The notes: generated by a model not told the origin, from the sequence alone. 64,000 nucleotides of DNA from Chloroflexota bacterium (GCA_003451595.1 DMDA01000002.1:127899-191898), one strand, 5' to 3'. Counted from the stretch's first letter, positions 8,394 through 18,174 are shown. Numbers and translations are program-made.

Positions 8394-9623
8394 ATGCGTT
8401 CAAAGGTAGCTTCCCTACTCTTAGTAGTGCTCATGGTGTTCGCATCATTTGTCCCGGCATTTGCTCAAAGTGAACCATTCTGTGGCGATCTTGATGCGGC
8501 GGACTGCGAACTCTTGACAACAGCCACTGCGAATATGCAAGATGTTGCGTCGTACAAAGCAACCGCAAACTATAGCGCGATGCTGGCTGGCATCCCTGGC
8601 CTGCCCCTGGCTGAAGCAGCGGTGGACGTGACCGTCGACGGTGCGTTCGCCTACAGCGACGCCGCATTGGCCGCAGCGGCCCAACTCGCCCAGGTGCAGG
8701 GACAGCAAGATGTCGCCAACCTGATGGCTGAATCGCCCGAGTTGTTCGTAGACTTTTATAACGGTTGGGCCTTCGACATGGTCATCAACCTGACCATGAG
8801 CGATGATTTGGCTGCCGCCCTCTCCGCCGACGCCGGCATTGACATTCCCAGCACCCTCAGCCTGCCGCTGATCCTCAAAGATGGCATCCTCTATGTGGAT
8901 GTCACCGAGGTGGCGCCGCTGATCGATGGCATGCAGGGGATGAAAGGCTGGATTGGCTTCGAACTCGGTCGCGTCATCGAAGCAGCCGCCGAGCAGGGTA
9001 TGTTCGAGCAGGCCGCCGCTTCGATGGATCCCGCCGCCATGGCCGACGCTGGCGCCGTGGACCCGGCCACATTGGCGGCGTTGATGGGCTTGCAAGCCAC
9101 GTTGGACAACCCAAGCAGCTTCGAGAAGTTCATGACCATTGAACGCAGCGATGATGATGAGATCGACGGCGCCGCAGTGGCCGTCTTTGTCACCAAACTC
9201 GACCTGCTTGCCTTCCTTAGCAGCCCAGAATTCGTCGAGCTGGTCAAGGGACTGGCTGCGTCAGGCGCATTGGGTGAAGGCGCCCCCAGCGCGGCGGATC
9301 TTGATCAGGCGCTCGGCATGTTGAGTATGATGGGACCAATGCTCTTCCAGGGTCTTACCGCGGAAAGCACCACCGCCGTCAGCCTTGACGAGCCGAACTA
9401 CATCCTTGGCGCCTCCAACCTCTTCTCTTGGGATCTGACCAGCCTGCTGCAGATGGCGGCTATGAGCGGCGCGGTGCCGGCCGACCAACTCCCATCGGGT
9501 CAATCACAGATCGAGTTCTCGACTACGGTCGTCAACTCCGATATTGGCGGCGAGCAGATGATTGAAGCGCCAGCGGATGCGCAGGTTGTGCCGGCCGAGG
9601 CCATGATGCAACCGGCGCAGTAA
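8394..9623 (+). CDS. Secreted protein of unknown function
   Basis: A 409-residue protein with a clear Sec signal peptide (MRSKV, hydrophobic core, cleavage probably after AFA at residue 24). The mature part is acidic, rich in Ala, Leu and Met, and contains alternating segments such as VDVTVDGAFAYSD and LPLILKDGILYVDV that suggest the antiparallel sheet of a lipid-carrier-like (LolA/LppX-type) fold; this is a guess from pattern only. Two cysteines, in FCGDLDAADC just after the cleavage site, may form a disulfide. Start ATG 8394 has GGAG about nine bases upstream. It is a single gene ending in a strong bidirectional terminator. Confidence 0.7.
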   Translation: MRSKVASLLLVVLMVFASFVPAFAQSEPFCGDLDAADCELLTTATANMQDVASYKATANYSAMLAGIPGLPLAEAAVDVTVDGAFAYSDAALAAAAQLAQVQGQQDVANLMAESPELFVDFYNGWAFDMVINLTMSDDLAAALSADAGIDIPSTLSLPLILKDGILYVDVTEVAPLIDGMQGMKGWIGFELGRVIEAAAEQGMFEQAAASMDPAAMADAGAVDPATLAALMGLQATLDNPSSFEKFMTIERSDDDEIDGAAVAVFVTKLDLLAFLSSPEFVELVKGLAASGALGEGAPSAADLDQALGMLSMMGPMLFQGLTAESTTAVSLDEPNYILGASNLFSWDLTSLLQMAAMSGAVPADQLPSGQSQIEFSTTVVNSDIGGEQMIEAPADAQVVPAEAMMQPAQ

Positions 9624-9686
9624 GCTTTACTTTGCACCATCTCGCACCCTTGCCGGGCGTAGCGAGAAAGACAGGGTGTTTCAGCA

Positions 9687-9718
9687 AAAAGTGCGCTGCC
9701 TGGTGGCAGCGCACTTTT
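9687..9718. terminator. Bidirectional intrinsic terminator
   Basis: A 14-bp perfect stem (AAAAGTGCGCTGCC with loop TGGT) starts with an A-run and ends with a T-run. It therefore serves the plus-strand secreted-protein gene and the convergent META-domain gene. Confidence 0.9.
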
Positions 9719-9760
9719 CATCACCGACTATCCCTTGATCGGCCGTAGAGTTAGCCTGAA

Positions 9761-10846
9761 CTACTCTGCGCTCGCGCGATAGGACGCCACCAACGCACCA
9801 TCTGCAGTACGCAACTCCAACTCATCGCCCTGAATGGCGAACGTTGCCACTGTAGGCAGCATTGCCAGGTACGCCTGCTCCTGTTGCATGACGGCCTCTG
9901 CACACATCTTGCGTGTCGAGGCTGGCGGCTCAATCGTAATGGCTGCGCCCTCGACTGTATAGCCGGCAAAATAACGATTGCAGCCAGCTGAGCCACCCAC
10001 CTTACCCTCGGCGTCAAAGAGTGCCGTGATGGTCGTGTCTGCCAGAACACTCACCACTGCCTCACGCCCATTGTTGACCATCGTCGCCACCCAAGTGACG
10101 CCAGTCAGACTGGTTGGCTCCAGCACGGTGAAAGTCGCCACCACCTGACCATCGGCGTTGAGCAGGTGCAGCTCGCCGTTAGCGATTTCATATGCAGCGG
10201 TTGTGCCCAGTGCCGCCATCAATTGCTGCTCTACGGTCATCTGCGGCTCTGGACAAGCCATCATTGTCATCGGACCTGGCAGGATGGTCAGGCTGTCGCC
10301 GTCAAGTGTGTAACTGGCGCTGTAATTGTTGCAGCCGCCGCTGCCACTCACGCGACCATCAGCAAAGGTGGCGGTCGCCATGACGCCTTCCGGCGTGGCG
10401 CTCACGACGCCGCTCACATCGGCTACACCGGTCAACTGCCAGGTCGGGCCTTCGAGCGCTGCACCTGCTGCTGCGTTCGCTGCCTCAGCTGCTGCCACCG
10501 CTTCCTTGCTGACGATCTCAATCAAGGTGTACTTCAAGTTGGAAGCATCGGCAGGAGCGTTTGCCACCGGCTCGACGCGCACCCGTACGACATAGGTGTA
10601 GCCCGGCTCAAAGGTAAAACCTTCGATCTCACTGTAGAACAACTGGTACTCGTCGTCGGGATTCTCCTTCACCATCATGCATTGCATCGGCCCTACACCT
10701 ACGCAATCAACCAGTTCTGGCCCGATGTAGAGTGTCTTATCAACCGGTGCATTGCTGGTGCGCGTGTCGCGCACTGGTTGACACGCCGCCAAAACGAAGA
10801 ACAACGTCGCTACGGTTGCGACCACCATGCTCAATCGCCAATTCAT
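9761..10846 (-). CDS. META-domain lipoprotein with N-terminal DUF4377-like domain
   Basis: A 361-residue lipoprotein. The signal peptide ends in the lipobox LAAC (Cys about residue 21), so it is anchored on the outer face of the membrane. Residues about 37-115 resemble DUF4377 (YIGPELVDC, MVKENPDDEYQLFY, EPGYTYVVRV). Two META/HslJ-type domains follow, each with the signature GGCNNYSASY or AGCNRYFAGY and the later MACPE or KMCAE cysteine, which probably pairs with the first. HslJ proteins are linked to stress such as novobiocin tolerance, but the molecular role is unknown. ATG 10846 has AAAGGAGA upstream; the open frame extends further but without coding character. Transcribed alone. Confidence 0.85.
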   Translation of the reverse strand: MNWRLSMVVATVATLFFVLAACQPVRDTRTSNAPVDKTLYIGPELVDCVGVGPMQCMMVKENPDDEYQLFYSEIEGFTFEPGYTYVVRVRVEPVANAPADASNLKYTLIEIVSKEAVAAAEAANAAAGAALEGPTWQLTGVADVSGVVSATPEGVMATATFADGRVSGSGGCNNYSASYTLDGDSLTILPGPMTMMACPEPQMTVEQQLMAALGTTAAYEIANGELHLLNADGQVVATFTVLEPTSLTGVTWVATMVNNGREAVVSVLADTTITALFDAEGKVGGSAGCNRYFAGYTVEGAAITIEPPASTRKMCAEAVMQQEQAYLAMLPTVATFAIQGDELELRTADGALVASYRASAE

Positions 10847-10903
10847 CTGTGTCTCCTTTTGTTTGCTCTTGATTGAATCTTTATCGCCGGGAATGCATTT
10901 ACG

Positions 10904-10934
10904 ATTATACTGGATGGTTGTCATTGCAACGCAA
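10904..10934 (-). promoter_or_regulatory. Promoter for the META-domain lipoprotein gene
   Basis: A perfect TATAAT on the minus strand lies 58 bases before the start codon. The best -35 is TTGCGT at 19 bases, which is weak. The rest of the 350-base spacer up to 11197 shows no gene and no other convincing signal. Confidence 0.5.
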
Positions 10935-11197
10935 CAACTTTGCAGCGCGGCGTTGCGTTCCACGCTGAGGACGAGGAGTATAGCGTAGATGTTCCGGACA
11001 ACCAGGCTGGGGGTCAATGTGATGCCGCAGTTGCGAGCGGATCGGGTGTTCCGCAATTCGACGCAGAGACGCTAAAGCGTCCGAGCGACGCCGAGCACTG
11101 TTTCGCAACTTCTTTGCGTTTGTGTTCTGCGCGCCGCCGCAACGCCGCGCCTATGCGTCGAATCAGGTGACTTTGCAGATGTTGCTTACGCGAGCGC

Positions 11198-12052
11198 TTA
11201 CACCAATGCGAAGATGCGCGACGGCCCGCCAGTTGCGCCGGCGATCTTCGGCCCACCAACGATGGCAATAGCGCCTTTGGCGGGTAACTGGCTCAGATTC
11301 GCCACGCACTCGATGCCCCACTTGCCCGCCGGCAACCAGCGATAATGCACGGCGAAATCCGGCGACGGGCCAAAGTCGAGGCTGAGTGTATCCACAAAGA
11401 TGCCCTTTGCGTTGCGTTCGCCCAGCAGCATCTCGATAGCCTCGATGTGAAAGCCAGGGAAGTGCATCACGCCGGCATCGTCGGCGTTGCGAAACTTGCT
11501 GCCGCCAACGAAGGCATCCCAACCACTGTTCATGGCGACGATGGCGCCATCCGGAATAGGGCCATTTTCACTCTCCCACGCCGCCAGGTCGTCGGGGGTG
11601 AGCTGGGCGTCCGGGTCGGCCTCTGCCTTGCTGCGAATGTCCACCACCACCAGCGGGCCCATCAGGTCTTCGACCGGAATCTGGTCGGCGCTGGGGCCAT
11701 CTGAGAAGTGAAAGGGCGCATCCATATGCGTGCCGGTGTGCTCGACCAATAGCCAACGATACATATTGTAACCATCACTGGCAAGCGCATACAGCGTTTC
11801 CAACTCCAGCTGCGGGCTGCCGCCAAAGGTCGGGAAATTGGGCGCCAGCGTGTGCGTCAGGTCAAGGATGCGGCTGAAAGTATGGCCACTTGTCAACAGG
11901 TTGGCGGCGGCAGCGCTGCCTGCGGGCGGTGTAGTGGAAACAGGTGTGCAGCCAGCCAATGCTGTCACGGCGGCTACTCCAGCGGCGCGACGCAAGAAGC
12001 TTCGCCGGCTGACATCGGCGGCGATTTTCTGGGTGCAAGCAGGTACACACAT
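11198..12052 (-). CDS. Tat-exported cyclase-family (kynurenine-formamidase-like) hydrolase
   Basis: A 284-residue protein with a twin-arginine signal SRRSFLRRAAG and a following lipobox LAGC (Cys35), so it is probably exported folded and lipid-anchored. The metal-binding motif of the cyclase family, HTGTHMDAPFHF, is at residues 105-116. Members hydrolyse N-formylkynurenine or related amides or lactones; the substrate here is unknown. Start ATG 12052 has AAAGGAGA eight bases upstream. Usual family length after removing the leader. It has its own promoter at 12112-12140 and no obvious functional link to neighbours. Confidence 0.88.
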   Translation of the reverse strand: MCVPACTQKIAADVSRRSFLRRAAGVAAVTALAGCTPVSTTPPAGSAAAANLLTSGHTFSRILDLTHTLAPNFPTFGGSPQLELETLYALASDGYNMYRWLLVEHTGTHMDAPFHFSDGPSADQIPVEDLMGPLVVVDIRSKAEADPDAQLTPDDLAAWESENGPIPDGAIVAMNSGWDAFVGGSKFRNADDAGVMHFPGFHIEAIEMLLGERNAKGIFVDTLSLDFGPSPDFAVHYRWLPAGKWGIECVANLSQLPAKGAIAIVGGPKIAGATGGPSRIFALV

Positions 12053-12111
12053 TGCCAGGTTCTCCTTTGTTTGATTAGGTGTTGTTTCGACAAGGCAAGA
12101 AGATTCTGACG

Positions 12112-12140
12112 ATTATAAGCAGACGGCGCACCCGCATCAA
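12112..12140 (-). promoter_or_regulatory. Promoter for the Tat cyclase gene
   Basis: TTGATG and TATAAT on the minus strand are 17 bases apart, placing the transcript start about 55 bases before the ATG at 12052. Confidence 0.7.
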
Positions 12141-12158
12141 ATCAAGAACAAATCTCAT

Positions 12159-12689
12159 TTACGCCTCGGTGTGCGCAGGCTGACGCATCACCGACGTCGG
12201 ATTGCGGATGGTGTTGAGCACCGGGCAGGTCGCCTCCACCGCCTGATGCATCTGCTCCACCACTTCTGCTGACGCTGACGTGATGACGTTGGCCGTGTAA
12301 GTGATCTCTGTCATCTGGGGCGGTTGATCGTAGGGAAGCCCAACAACGCCGCCCATCGGCACAGCGCCGCGCACCTCGATCTCGACGCCATCGATGGGAA
12401 TATCCATCAACACCGCCTGGATCAAGTAAGTGTGCACCAGACAGCTCGCCAATGCGCCAAGCAGCACCTCCGGCGCAGTGGGACCAAGTGCATGGCCTGC
12501 CAACGCTGGCGCGGAATCGGTGATCAAGAGCGTATCGCCTATCTTGACCGGACGCACGCCGGTGTTGCCAGCCACCCAGGATTTTGCCTGGATGCGCACG
12601 GTGGCTTTCTCCGGGGCAGCGGTGAAGTCGGCGCGGCGCTGCGCCAGCACGGTGGATTTACGGTTGAGATAGAAGTCGAGTGTGCTCAT
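12159..12689 (-). CDS. OsmC/Ohr-family peroxiredoxin
   Basis: A 176-residue protein of the OsmC family, which reduces organic hydroperoxides with a pair of cysteines. Cys83 (LASCLVHTYL) and Cys155 (EATCPVLNTI) are at the conserved positions of the peroxidatic and resolving residues. ATG 12689 is chosen because the family fold starts there and GAGG lies about ten bases upstream; the longer frame to 12794 has no coding character. It is in its own transcription unit, preceded by about 200 bases of non-coding sequence with short repeats. Confidence 0.88.
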   Translation of the reverse strand: MSTLDFYLNRKSTVLAQRRADFTAAPEKATVRIQAKSWVAGNTGVRPVKIGDTLLITDSAPALAGHALGPTAPEVLLGALASCLVHTYLIQAVLMDIPIDGVEIEVRGAVPMGGVVGLPYDQPPQMTEITYTANVITSASAEVVEQMHQAVEATCPVLNTIRNPTSVMRQPAHTEA

Positions 12690-12744
12690 GGGATGTGAAC
12701 CTCTGATGATAGATGTTTGTTTGGAATTACTGATTTCTAGCAGA

Positions 12745-12835
12745 GTTTTCATGTTTTCAGTGTTGCGTGCCACGTGTCGGAATCCCTCATGCAACCCGTA
12801 ATACGCAACACGTCATACGCAACACTGCGCTCATA
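12745..12835. repeat. Short degenerate intergenic repeats (GTTGCGTG / ACGCAACAC)
   Basis: Within the gap between the OsmC gene and the next gene, units such as ACGCAACACG recur, along with inverted forms such as GTTGCGTG. The same type of sequence occurs at 50150-50190. Confidence 0.5.
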
Positions 12836-12893
12836 AAATATCAACCTAAAAATCAGTCAGTGAATATGGTGCAACCTGTTACAAATCAGCAGA

Positions 12894-13865
12894 CTATACA
12901 CGCACCGTCACCCACGCCGGGTCGTGGTCGCTGCCGTCTCCAGCGTGATTCTTCCGCCGATCGATCCACGCGTCCACCTGTTTACGCGCCAGCGCCGGGC
13001 TGAGCCAGACCTGGTCATACAATTCGAAACGCGGCGCCTGCTTGCTGACTTTATAACGATGCGTCCAGGCCGGGTGGGGTGGATTGTGCGCTGCCTGCTG
13101 CTCGCGCTTGGCGGGGCGCGTCTCTTTGGGCGTTGCCAGCCCATTGATCCACCCTGCCGCCCGAAACGCCATTAGCGTCTCAGCGCCGACGTCGTCGTTC
13201 ATGTCGCCTGTCACCACAAAGCTGCTGTTGGGGCGCGTGCGCGCGGTCACGATGGCGGCCACGCTCTCTGCCTGGCGTCGTCGCCGCGCCTGGATGCGGG
13301 GGAGCTCGCTCGCCGGGTCCTCGCCCCAGCGCATGTAATTGCTCTTGAGATGCGTATTGAAGACGGTGAAGATGCGTTCACGACGCTTCGGCTCTAGAAT
13401 TTCCACTTCCAAAAGGTCGCGGCTGAAGATGTACCCGTGCGGCTCCTCTGGGTGCACGGCAAAACGCCACGAGGTGACGCCACCGATCGGATAGCGAGAG
13501 AGCAGCCCTACGTCGATCAGACGCTGGTCATTGCCCTCCACCAGCACCTGATAGGGATACATTCCCCCCAGGTCTTCCAGGGCAAACTGGCGCAACACGC
13601 CGATGTCCTCCACCTCCTGCACGGCCAGCACATCGACATTGATTGCCTTGATGCGGTCGGCGATGATCTTGCGTTCGGCCGGCGGCTTGGGCTGGACAAG
13701 TTTGCCGGAGTAGGTGCGAAAGGTGTAGCCAATCGGCTCGACAAAGGTGAAGCGCACATTGCCATCCACCTGAATGCCTCCCTGCCGCACGATCTCGACT
13801 TCGGCTGTGAAGTTGTAGCGCGAGAACAGGTTGTTGAGATTGAACGTGCCAACGGTGATATCCAT
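12894..13865 (-). CDS. Endonuclease/exonuclease/phosphatase-family protein
   Basis: A 323-residue protein of the DNase I-like EEP superfamily. GTFNLNNLFSRYN at the N-terminus holds the conserved Asn, AVQEVED the catalytic Glu, TGDMNDD the DxN motif, and GSDHDPAWV the C-terminal SDH with catalytic His. These residues coordinate Mg and the scissile phosphate; the substrate (nucleic acid or phosphoester) cannot be told. ATG 13865 is supported by AAGGGAGC five bases upstream. No signal peptide, so cytoplasmic. Divergent from the glycerate kinase gene. Confidence 0.85.
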   Translation of the reverse strand: MDITVGTFNLNNLFSRYNFTAEVEIVRQGGIQVDGNVRFTFVEPIGYTFRTYSGKLVQPKPPAERKIIADRIKAINVDVLAVQEVEDIGVLRQFALEDLGGMYPYQVLVEGNDQRLIDVGLLSRYPIGGVTSWRFAVHPEEPHGYIFSRDLLEVEILEPKRRERIFTVFNTHLKSNYMRWGEDPASELPRIQARRRRQAESVAAIVTARTRPNSSFVVTGDMNDDVGAETLMAFRAAGWINGLATPKETRPAKREQQAAHNPPHPAWTHRYKVSKQAPRFELYDQVWLSPALARKQVDAWIDRRKNHAGDGSDHDPAWVTVRV

Positions 13866-13929
13866 GTTGCTCCCTTTCTGGGCGTCGCCGCCAGGCACAG
13901 CCAGGGCGCCGCAAACGACGCCCTCAACC

Positions 13930-13958
13930 TAGCAATGCCCCGGCAGCGCGGCTATAAT
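13930..13958 (+). promoter_or_regulatory. Promoter for the glycerate kinase gene
   Basis: TAGCAA and a perfect TATAAT are 17 bases apart, with a predicted transcript start near 13965 and a leader of about 75 bases. Confidence 0.55.
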
Positions 13959-14038
13959 CCAAAGCGGCTTGATGACATCATTGTACCGAAAGAGCATCAA
14001 TCTGTCGCCTGTCACTTTTTTACCAGGAGTTGTCAAAC

Positions 14039-15391
14039 ATGCCCTTTGACTCGCTTGTCCTCTCACGTCACGACGAAGCGCGCCGCCGTTATCTGGCGAT
14101 CATGGACGCGGCGTTGACAGCCGTTGATCCATACCAGGCTGTGCGCTCGCACCTGCATCGCAGCGGTCAGGAACTCTGGATCGACGGGCAACCGTATGAC
14201 CTGAGCCGCTTTCGCCGCATCCTGGTAGTGGGGGCGGGTAAGGCTGGTGCGCCGATGGCGCGCGCAGTGGAGGAGATGCTGGGCGAGTCAATCGCAGGCG
14301 GGCTGGTTGTCGTCAAAACTGGACATGTTGCGCCCACCAGGCAGGTTGAGATCGTAGAGGCCGGGCATCCGATCCCCAACCAGGCTGGCTTGGATGCCGG
14401 GCGGCGTATCCTGCTGCAACTGGCAGACGCTGGCGCCGACGACCTGGTGCTGGTGCTGTTGTCGGGCGGCGGTTCAGCATTATTAGAGGCGCCGGCAGCT
14501 CTCACCCTGGCCGAATTGCAGGCGACGACTGATGCGCTGCTGGCCTGTGGCGCCACCATCAACGAGATCAACGCACTGCGCAAGCATCTTAGCCTGATCA
14601 AGGGCGGTCAACTGGCACGCGCCGCCAGCCCGGCCACGCTGGTCACCCTGGTGCTGAGCGATGTCGTCGGCAGCCCACTCGATGTGATCGCCAGCGGGCC
14701 GACCGTGCCCGACCCTAGCACATGGGATGACGCCTGGGCAGTAGTCACAAAATATGACCTTGCGCCACGCCTGCCTGCAGCGGTGCTGGCGCGGCTGCAA
14801 GCCGGAGTGCGCGGAGAGCTGCCCGAAACGCCCAAGCCGGGCGACCCGATCTTTGCCAACGCCCGCTGCGTGATCGTGGGTGACAATTACATGGCGGCGA
14901 GGGCGGCCAGCCAACGTGCAGCGGCGCTTGGCTATCACACCCTGCTGCTGACAACCTTTGTAGAAGGCGAAGCGTGCGAGGTCGCCAAAGTAGTGGCAGC
15001 GCTGGCAAAAGAAGTGCGCCGCAACGGACAGCCACTGACGCCGCCGGCCTGTCTGATTCTGGGGGGCGAGACGACAGTGACGTTAGGTGCACAGCCGGGT
15101 CATGGCGGCCGCAACCAGGAGCTGGCGTTGGCAGCGGCGTTGGCGCTAGAGGGCGCGTCGGGCGTCGCCGTGGCAGCGCTGGCGACGGATGGCAGCGACG
15201 GGCCTACCGACAGTGCGGGCGGGTTGATCGACGGCGAGACAGTCGCGCGTGGGCGCGCCGCCGGACTGGACGCCGGCCTGGCGCGGCGACGTCACGACGC
15301 CTACCCCTATCTGCGCGCCACGGGTGATCTGTTGCTGACCGGGCCAACGCAGACCAACGTCAACGATTTGATTTTTGTGTGGGTTGAATAG
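14039..15391 (+). CDS. Glycerate 2-kinase (MOFRL family)
   Basis: A 450-residue enzyme of the GckA/TtuD type that phosphorylates D-glycerate to 2-phosphoglycerate, linking glyoxylate or serine metabolism to glycolysis. Signatures are VVGAGKAGAPMARA (about residues 65-78), GHPIPN, LSGGGSALLEAP (about 143-154), LRKHLSLIKGGQLA, LSDVVGSPLDVIASGPT, and the C-terminal MOFRL stretch GGRNQELALA plus ATDGSDGPTDSAGG. ATG 14039 has AGGAG nine bases upstream; a TTG at 14030 is less likely. Single gene, ending in a 12-bp hairpin. Confidence 0.93.
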   Translation: MPFDSLVLSRHDEARRRYLAIMDAALTAVDPYQAVRSHLHRSGQELWIDGQPYDLSRFRRILVVGAGKAGAPMARAVEEMLGESIAGGLVVVKTGHVAPTRQVEIVEAGHPIPNQAGLDAGRRILLQLADAGADDLVLVLLSGGGSALLEAPAALTLAELQATTDALLACGATINEINALRKHLSLIKGGQLARAASPATLVTLVLSDVVGSPLDVIASGPTVPDPSTWDDAWAVVTKYDLAPRLPAAVLARLQAGVRGELPETPKPGDPIFANARCVIVGDNYMAARAASQRAAALGYHTLLLTTFVEGEACEVAKVVAALAKEVRRNGQPLTPPACLILGGETTVTLGAQPGHGGRNQELALAAALALEGASGVAVAALATDGSDGPTDSAGGLIDGETVARGRAAGLDAGLARRRHDAYPYLRATGDLLLTGPTQTNVNDLIFVWVE

Positions 15392-15408
15392 GCAAACAGG
15401 CGGTAGGC

Positions 15409-15446
15409 GCTCCATCCAGGCGCCGCTGTGATAGCCTGGATGGAGC
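15409..15446. terminator. 12-bp hairpin between convergent genes
   Basis: GCTCCATCCAGG and its exact complement are separated by 14 bases between glycerate kinase and the DedA gene. There is no clear T-run, so it is a terminator-like hairpin rather than a canonical one. Confidence 0.55.
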
Positions 15447-15471
15447 AGATTTGGGTCAGCCTCAAAGCCGC

Positions 15472-16158
15472 TCAGTCAGCAATATCTTTGGTTGGTATAA
15501 CCGCAGCGGCTTCGCGGCGGGTGCGCAGTTTCTCGGCAGTGATTTCCCACACTGCTGGCAGCAACGAGATCAGCACGATCGCGATAATCACGTACTCGAA
15601 ATTGTGTTGCACGAAGGGGACATTGCCAAAGAAATAGCCAAGTAGCGTAAAGATTGTCACCCACGCGACGCCGCCAACCACATTATAGACGATAAACTTG
15701 GAGTAATTCATGGCGCCAATGCCAGCGACGAAAGGAGCAAAAGTGCGCACGATGGGCACAAAGCGCGCCAGAATGATCGTCTTGCCACCGTGCTTTGCAT
15801 AAAAGGCATTCGTCCGATCCAGATGTTCCTTCTTGAGGAAGCGCACTTTGCCGCTGAAAGCCCTCGGCCCCACCCAATGGCCGATCCAGTAGTTGGCCGT
15901 GTCACCCAGGATGGCGGCAGCGCTCAAGACGAGGATCAGCAACGTGATGTTCAGCGTATCCGGCACCAGCGCAGCAATAGCGCCAGCGGCAAAGAGCAGC
16001 GAGTCGCCGGGCAGAAAGGGCGTCACCACCAGACCAGTTTCGGCAAAGATCACGAGAAAGAGTAGCACATACGTCCATACGCCGATCGTGCGCACGATGT
16101 CGCCGAGGTATTTGTCGACATGCAGGAAGATGTCGAGTAGATTTGCCAACAAGTCCAT
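15472..16158 (-). CDS. DedA/VTT-family membrane protein
   Basis: A 228-residue polytopic protein. The VTT signature is visible as ETGLVVTPFLPGDSLLF (about residues 40-56), GDTANYWIG, and RFVPIVRTFAPFVAGIG (about 132-148), which contains the conserved Arg and Pro residues. DedA proteins are undecaprenyl-phosphate or phospholipid translocases that support envelope homeostasis. Start ATG 16158 has the family's typical N-terminal length; its ribosome site (GGAGTACG) is weak but present. No obvious operon partner. Confidence 0.9.
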   Translation of the reverse strand: MDLLANLLDIFLHVDKYLGDIVRTIGVWTYVLLFLVIFAETGLVVTPFLPGDSLLFAAGAIAALVPDTLNITLLILVLSAAAILGDTANYWIGHWVGPRAFSGKVRFLKKEHLDRTNAFYAKHGGKTIILARFVPIVRTFAPFVAGIGAMNYSKFIVYNVVGGVAWVTIFTLLGYFFGNVPFVQHNFEYVIIAIVLISLLPAVWEITAEKLRTRREAAAVIPTKDIAD

Positions 16159-16293
16159 TGCGTACTCCTGAACTGGAGACGGCGTCTCAACACCCGGTGC
16201 GCCGTCTCACACCGAACAAAAATCGTCTCATTATGCCTGTCGCCTGTACGTATCGTCAAGTCCAGAAACGGCGATGGGCTTTGCAATCTGCTG

Positions 16294-17655
16294 TCAGTCG
16301 TGCGCAGTTGCGTATGCGGAGACGGCGACGGCGTCGTGATCCGGCAGCAGCGCATCAACCTGGCGGATAGCACGCACGGCGTAGCCAGCCATGCCAGCGG
16401 TGATACCCAGCATCCCCACGATCACAATCAGCAGCGACATACCCGCGCCCGGCCCCGTGCCGAATATCGGAGTAAGCAATATGTTCAACGGCGTGTCCCC
16501 TTGCATCGCTGGCTCGAAGACGCGGTCGGCAAGCGGCCCGGCAATCAACATCCCCAATGGCCCGCTGATCTGTGCGATCAGCCGGCGCGTGGCAAAGACG
16601 CGTCCTTGCACATCGGGCGCCACCTTCGCCTGCCATAGCGCCTGATTGGAGCTGTTGATAAGGGGGATGAAGAAGAACATCGTGAAGGCAGCAAGCGACC
16701 AGATCACAACGCCCTGCCCCAGACCAAGCGGCGCCATGCCAAGCAGATTGCTGCCGATAAAGCCGAGCAGGACCCCATGAATCCGCCGTCGTGGGCCACC
16801 CCATCCGGCCATGACCAGTCCACCCACCAGCCCGCCGACACCCAATGCCGACTGCACCGTTCCCAGGATCAACTCGTTGTTGCCCGTGCGCGCCAGGATC
16901 ATTGGCGCAATCAGGATCATGCCAATTGCATCGAAAAAATTGCTGATCGTAAAGGTAAGTTGTACGCCTAACAGGCTCTTCCGCTGCCAGATGTAGCGAA
17001 ACCCGTAAAGCGACTCTGTCCAGAGATTGCCTGCAGCAGCGGCGCCCTCACGCGAACGCACCGGCTGCGGCGCCACCACCAACAGGACAGCCGCCACCGC
17101 CAGCACAAAGGTGACGACATCGATGGTCATCACGCCGCCGATGCCGATCATGGTCAGCAGAATGCCGGCCAGCACCGGCGCCACGATCGTGGTGGCAGAG
17201 TCAGCCAGCGAGACCAGCCCGTTGGCGCGACCATACTGTGCCTTGGGCACCATCACGCTCATGGCGGCAGAGAAAGCAGGAAATTGGAAGGACTCAAAGG
17301 CGCCGGCAAAAGCGCCCGCTACGTACAGATGCCAGATTTCCAACCGACCTGAAACGTAGAGCAGCAGAATTATCACCGTGGACAGCCCAGCCGCCAGGTC
17401 GCTGAGCATCATGACCAGTTTGCGGTTCCAGCGATCCACCAACGCACCGGCGAGCGGGCTGAAGATCAGGGCGGGAGCAAATGAGAAGAAACCGACAAGC
17501 GCCAGCGCCGTCGCCTCGCCTGTCAGTTGGAAGGCCCAGATCGTCAGGGCAAAACGCGTCATCGACGTGCCCAGCAACGAAACAAACTGACCGATCCAGA
17601 TCACTACGAACGCCGTCATGCCGGCAGGTCGAAATCTCGCCATGTTCGCCGCCAT
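16294..17655 (-). CDS. MFS transporter
   Basis: A 453-residue protein with 12 predicted membrane segments. The loop 2-3 motif appears as GALVDRWNRKLVM (about residues 64-76), and the same region of the second half carries WGGPRRRIHG. It belongs to the MFS_3/enterobactin-exporter-like group (ENTS type), so export of a drug, siderophore or metabolite is likely; the substrate is unknown. ATG 17655 is chosen because AGGA lies about ten bases upstream and the frame before it lacks coding character. Divergent from the ferredoxin gene. Confidence 0.85.
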   Translation of the reverse strand: MAANMARFRPAGMTAFVVIWIGQFVSLLGTSMTRFALTIWAFQLTGEATALALVGFFSFAPALIFSPLAGALVDRWNRKLVMMLSDLAAGLSTVIILLLYVSGRLEIWHLYVAGAFAGAFESFQFPAFSAAMSVMVPKAQYGRANGLVSLADSATTIVAPVLAGILLTMIGIGGVMTIDVVTFVLAVAAVLLVVAPQPVRSREGAAAAGNLWTESLYGFRYIWQRKSLLGVQLTFTISNFFDAIGMILIAPMILARTGNNELILGTVQSALGVGGLVGGLVMAGWGGPRRRIHGVLLGFIGSNLLGMAPLGLGQGVVIWSLAAFTMFFFIPLINSSNQALWQAKVAPDVQGRVFATRRLIAQISGPLGMLIAGPLADRVFEPAMQGDTPLNILLTPIFGTGPGAGMSLLIVIVGMLGITAGMAGYAVRAIRQVDALLPDHDAVAVSAYATAHD

Positions 17656-17817
17656 CGAGTCATTCCTACAACTTCCCAAAGAGACTGTTCGCAAAGACTG
17701 CCCACTTGTAAAGGCTGCCTATCAAAATGTGAACAATCATACAACGCTTTTGACGCAATCGCGGAAAAATCTGGATGGACAACATCCATTCTCAACCAAC
17801 AATGAAAGAGGGAAATC

Positions 17818-18174
<357 letters not shown>

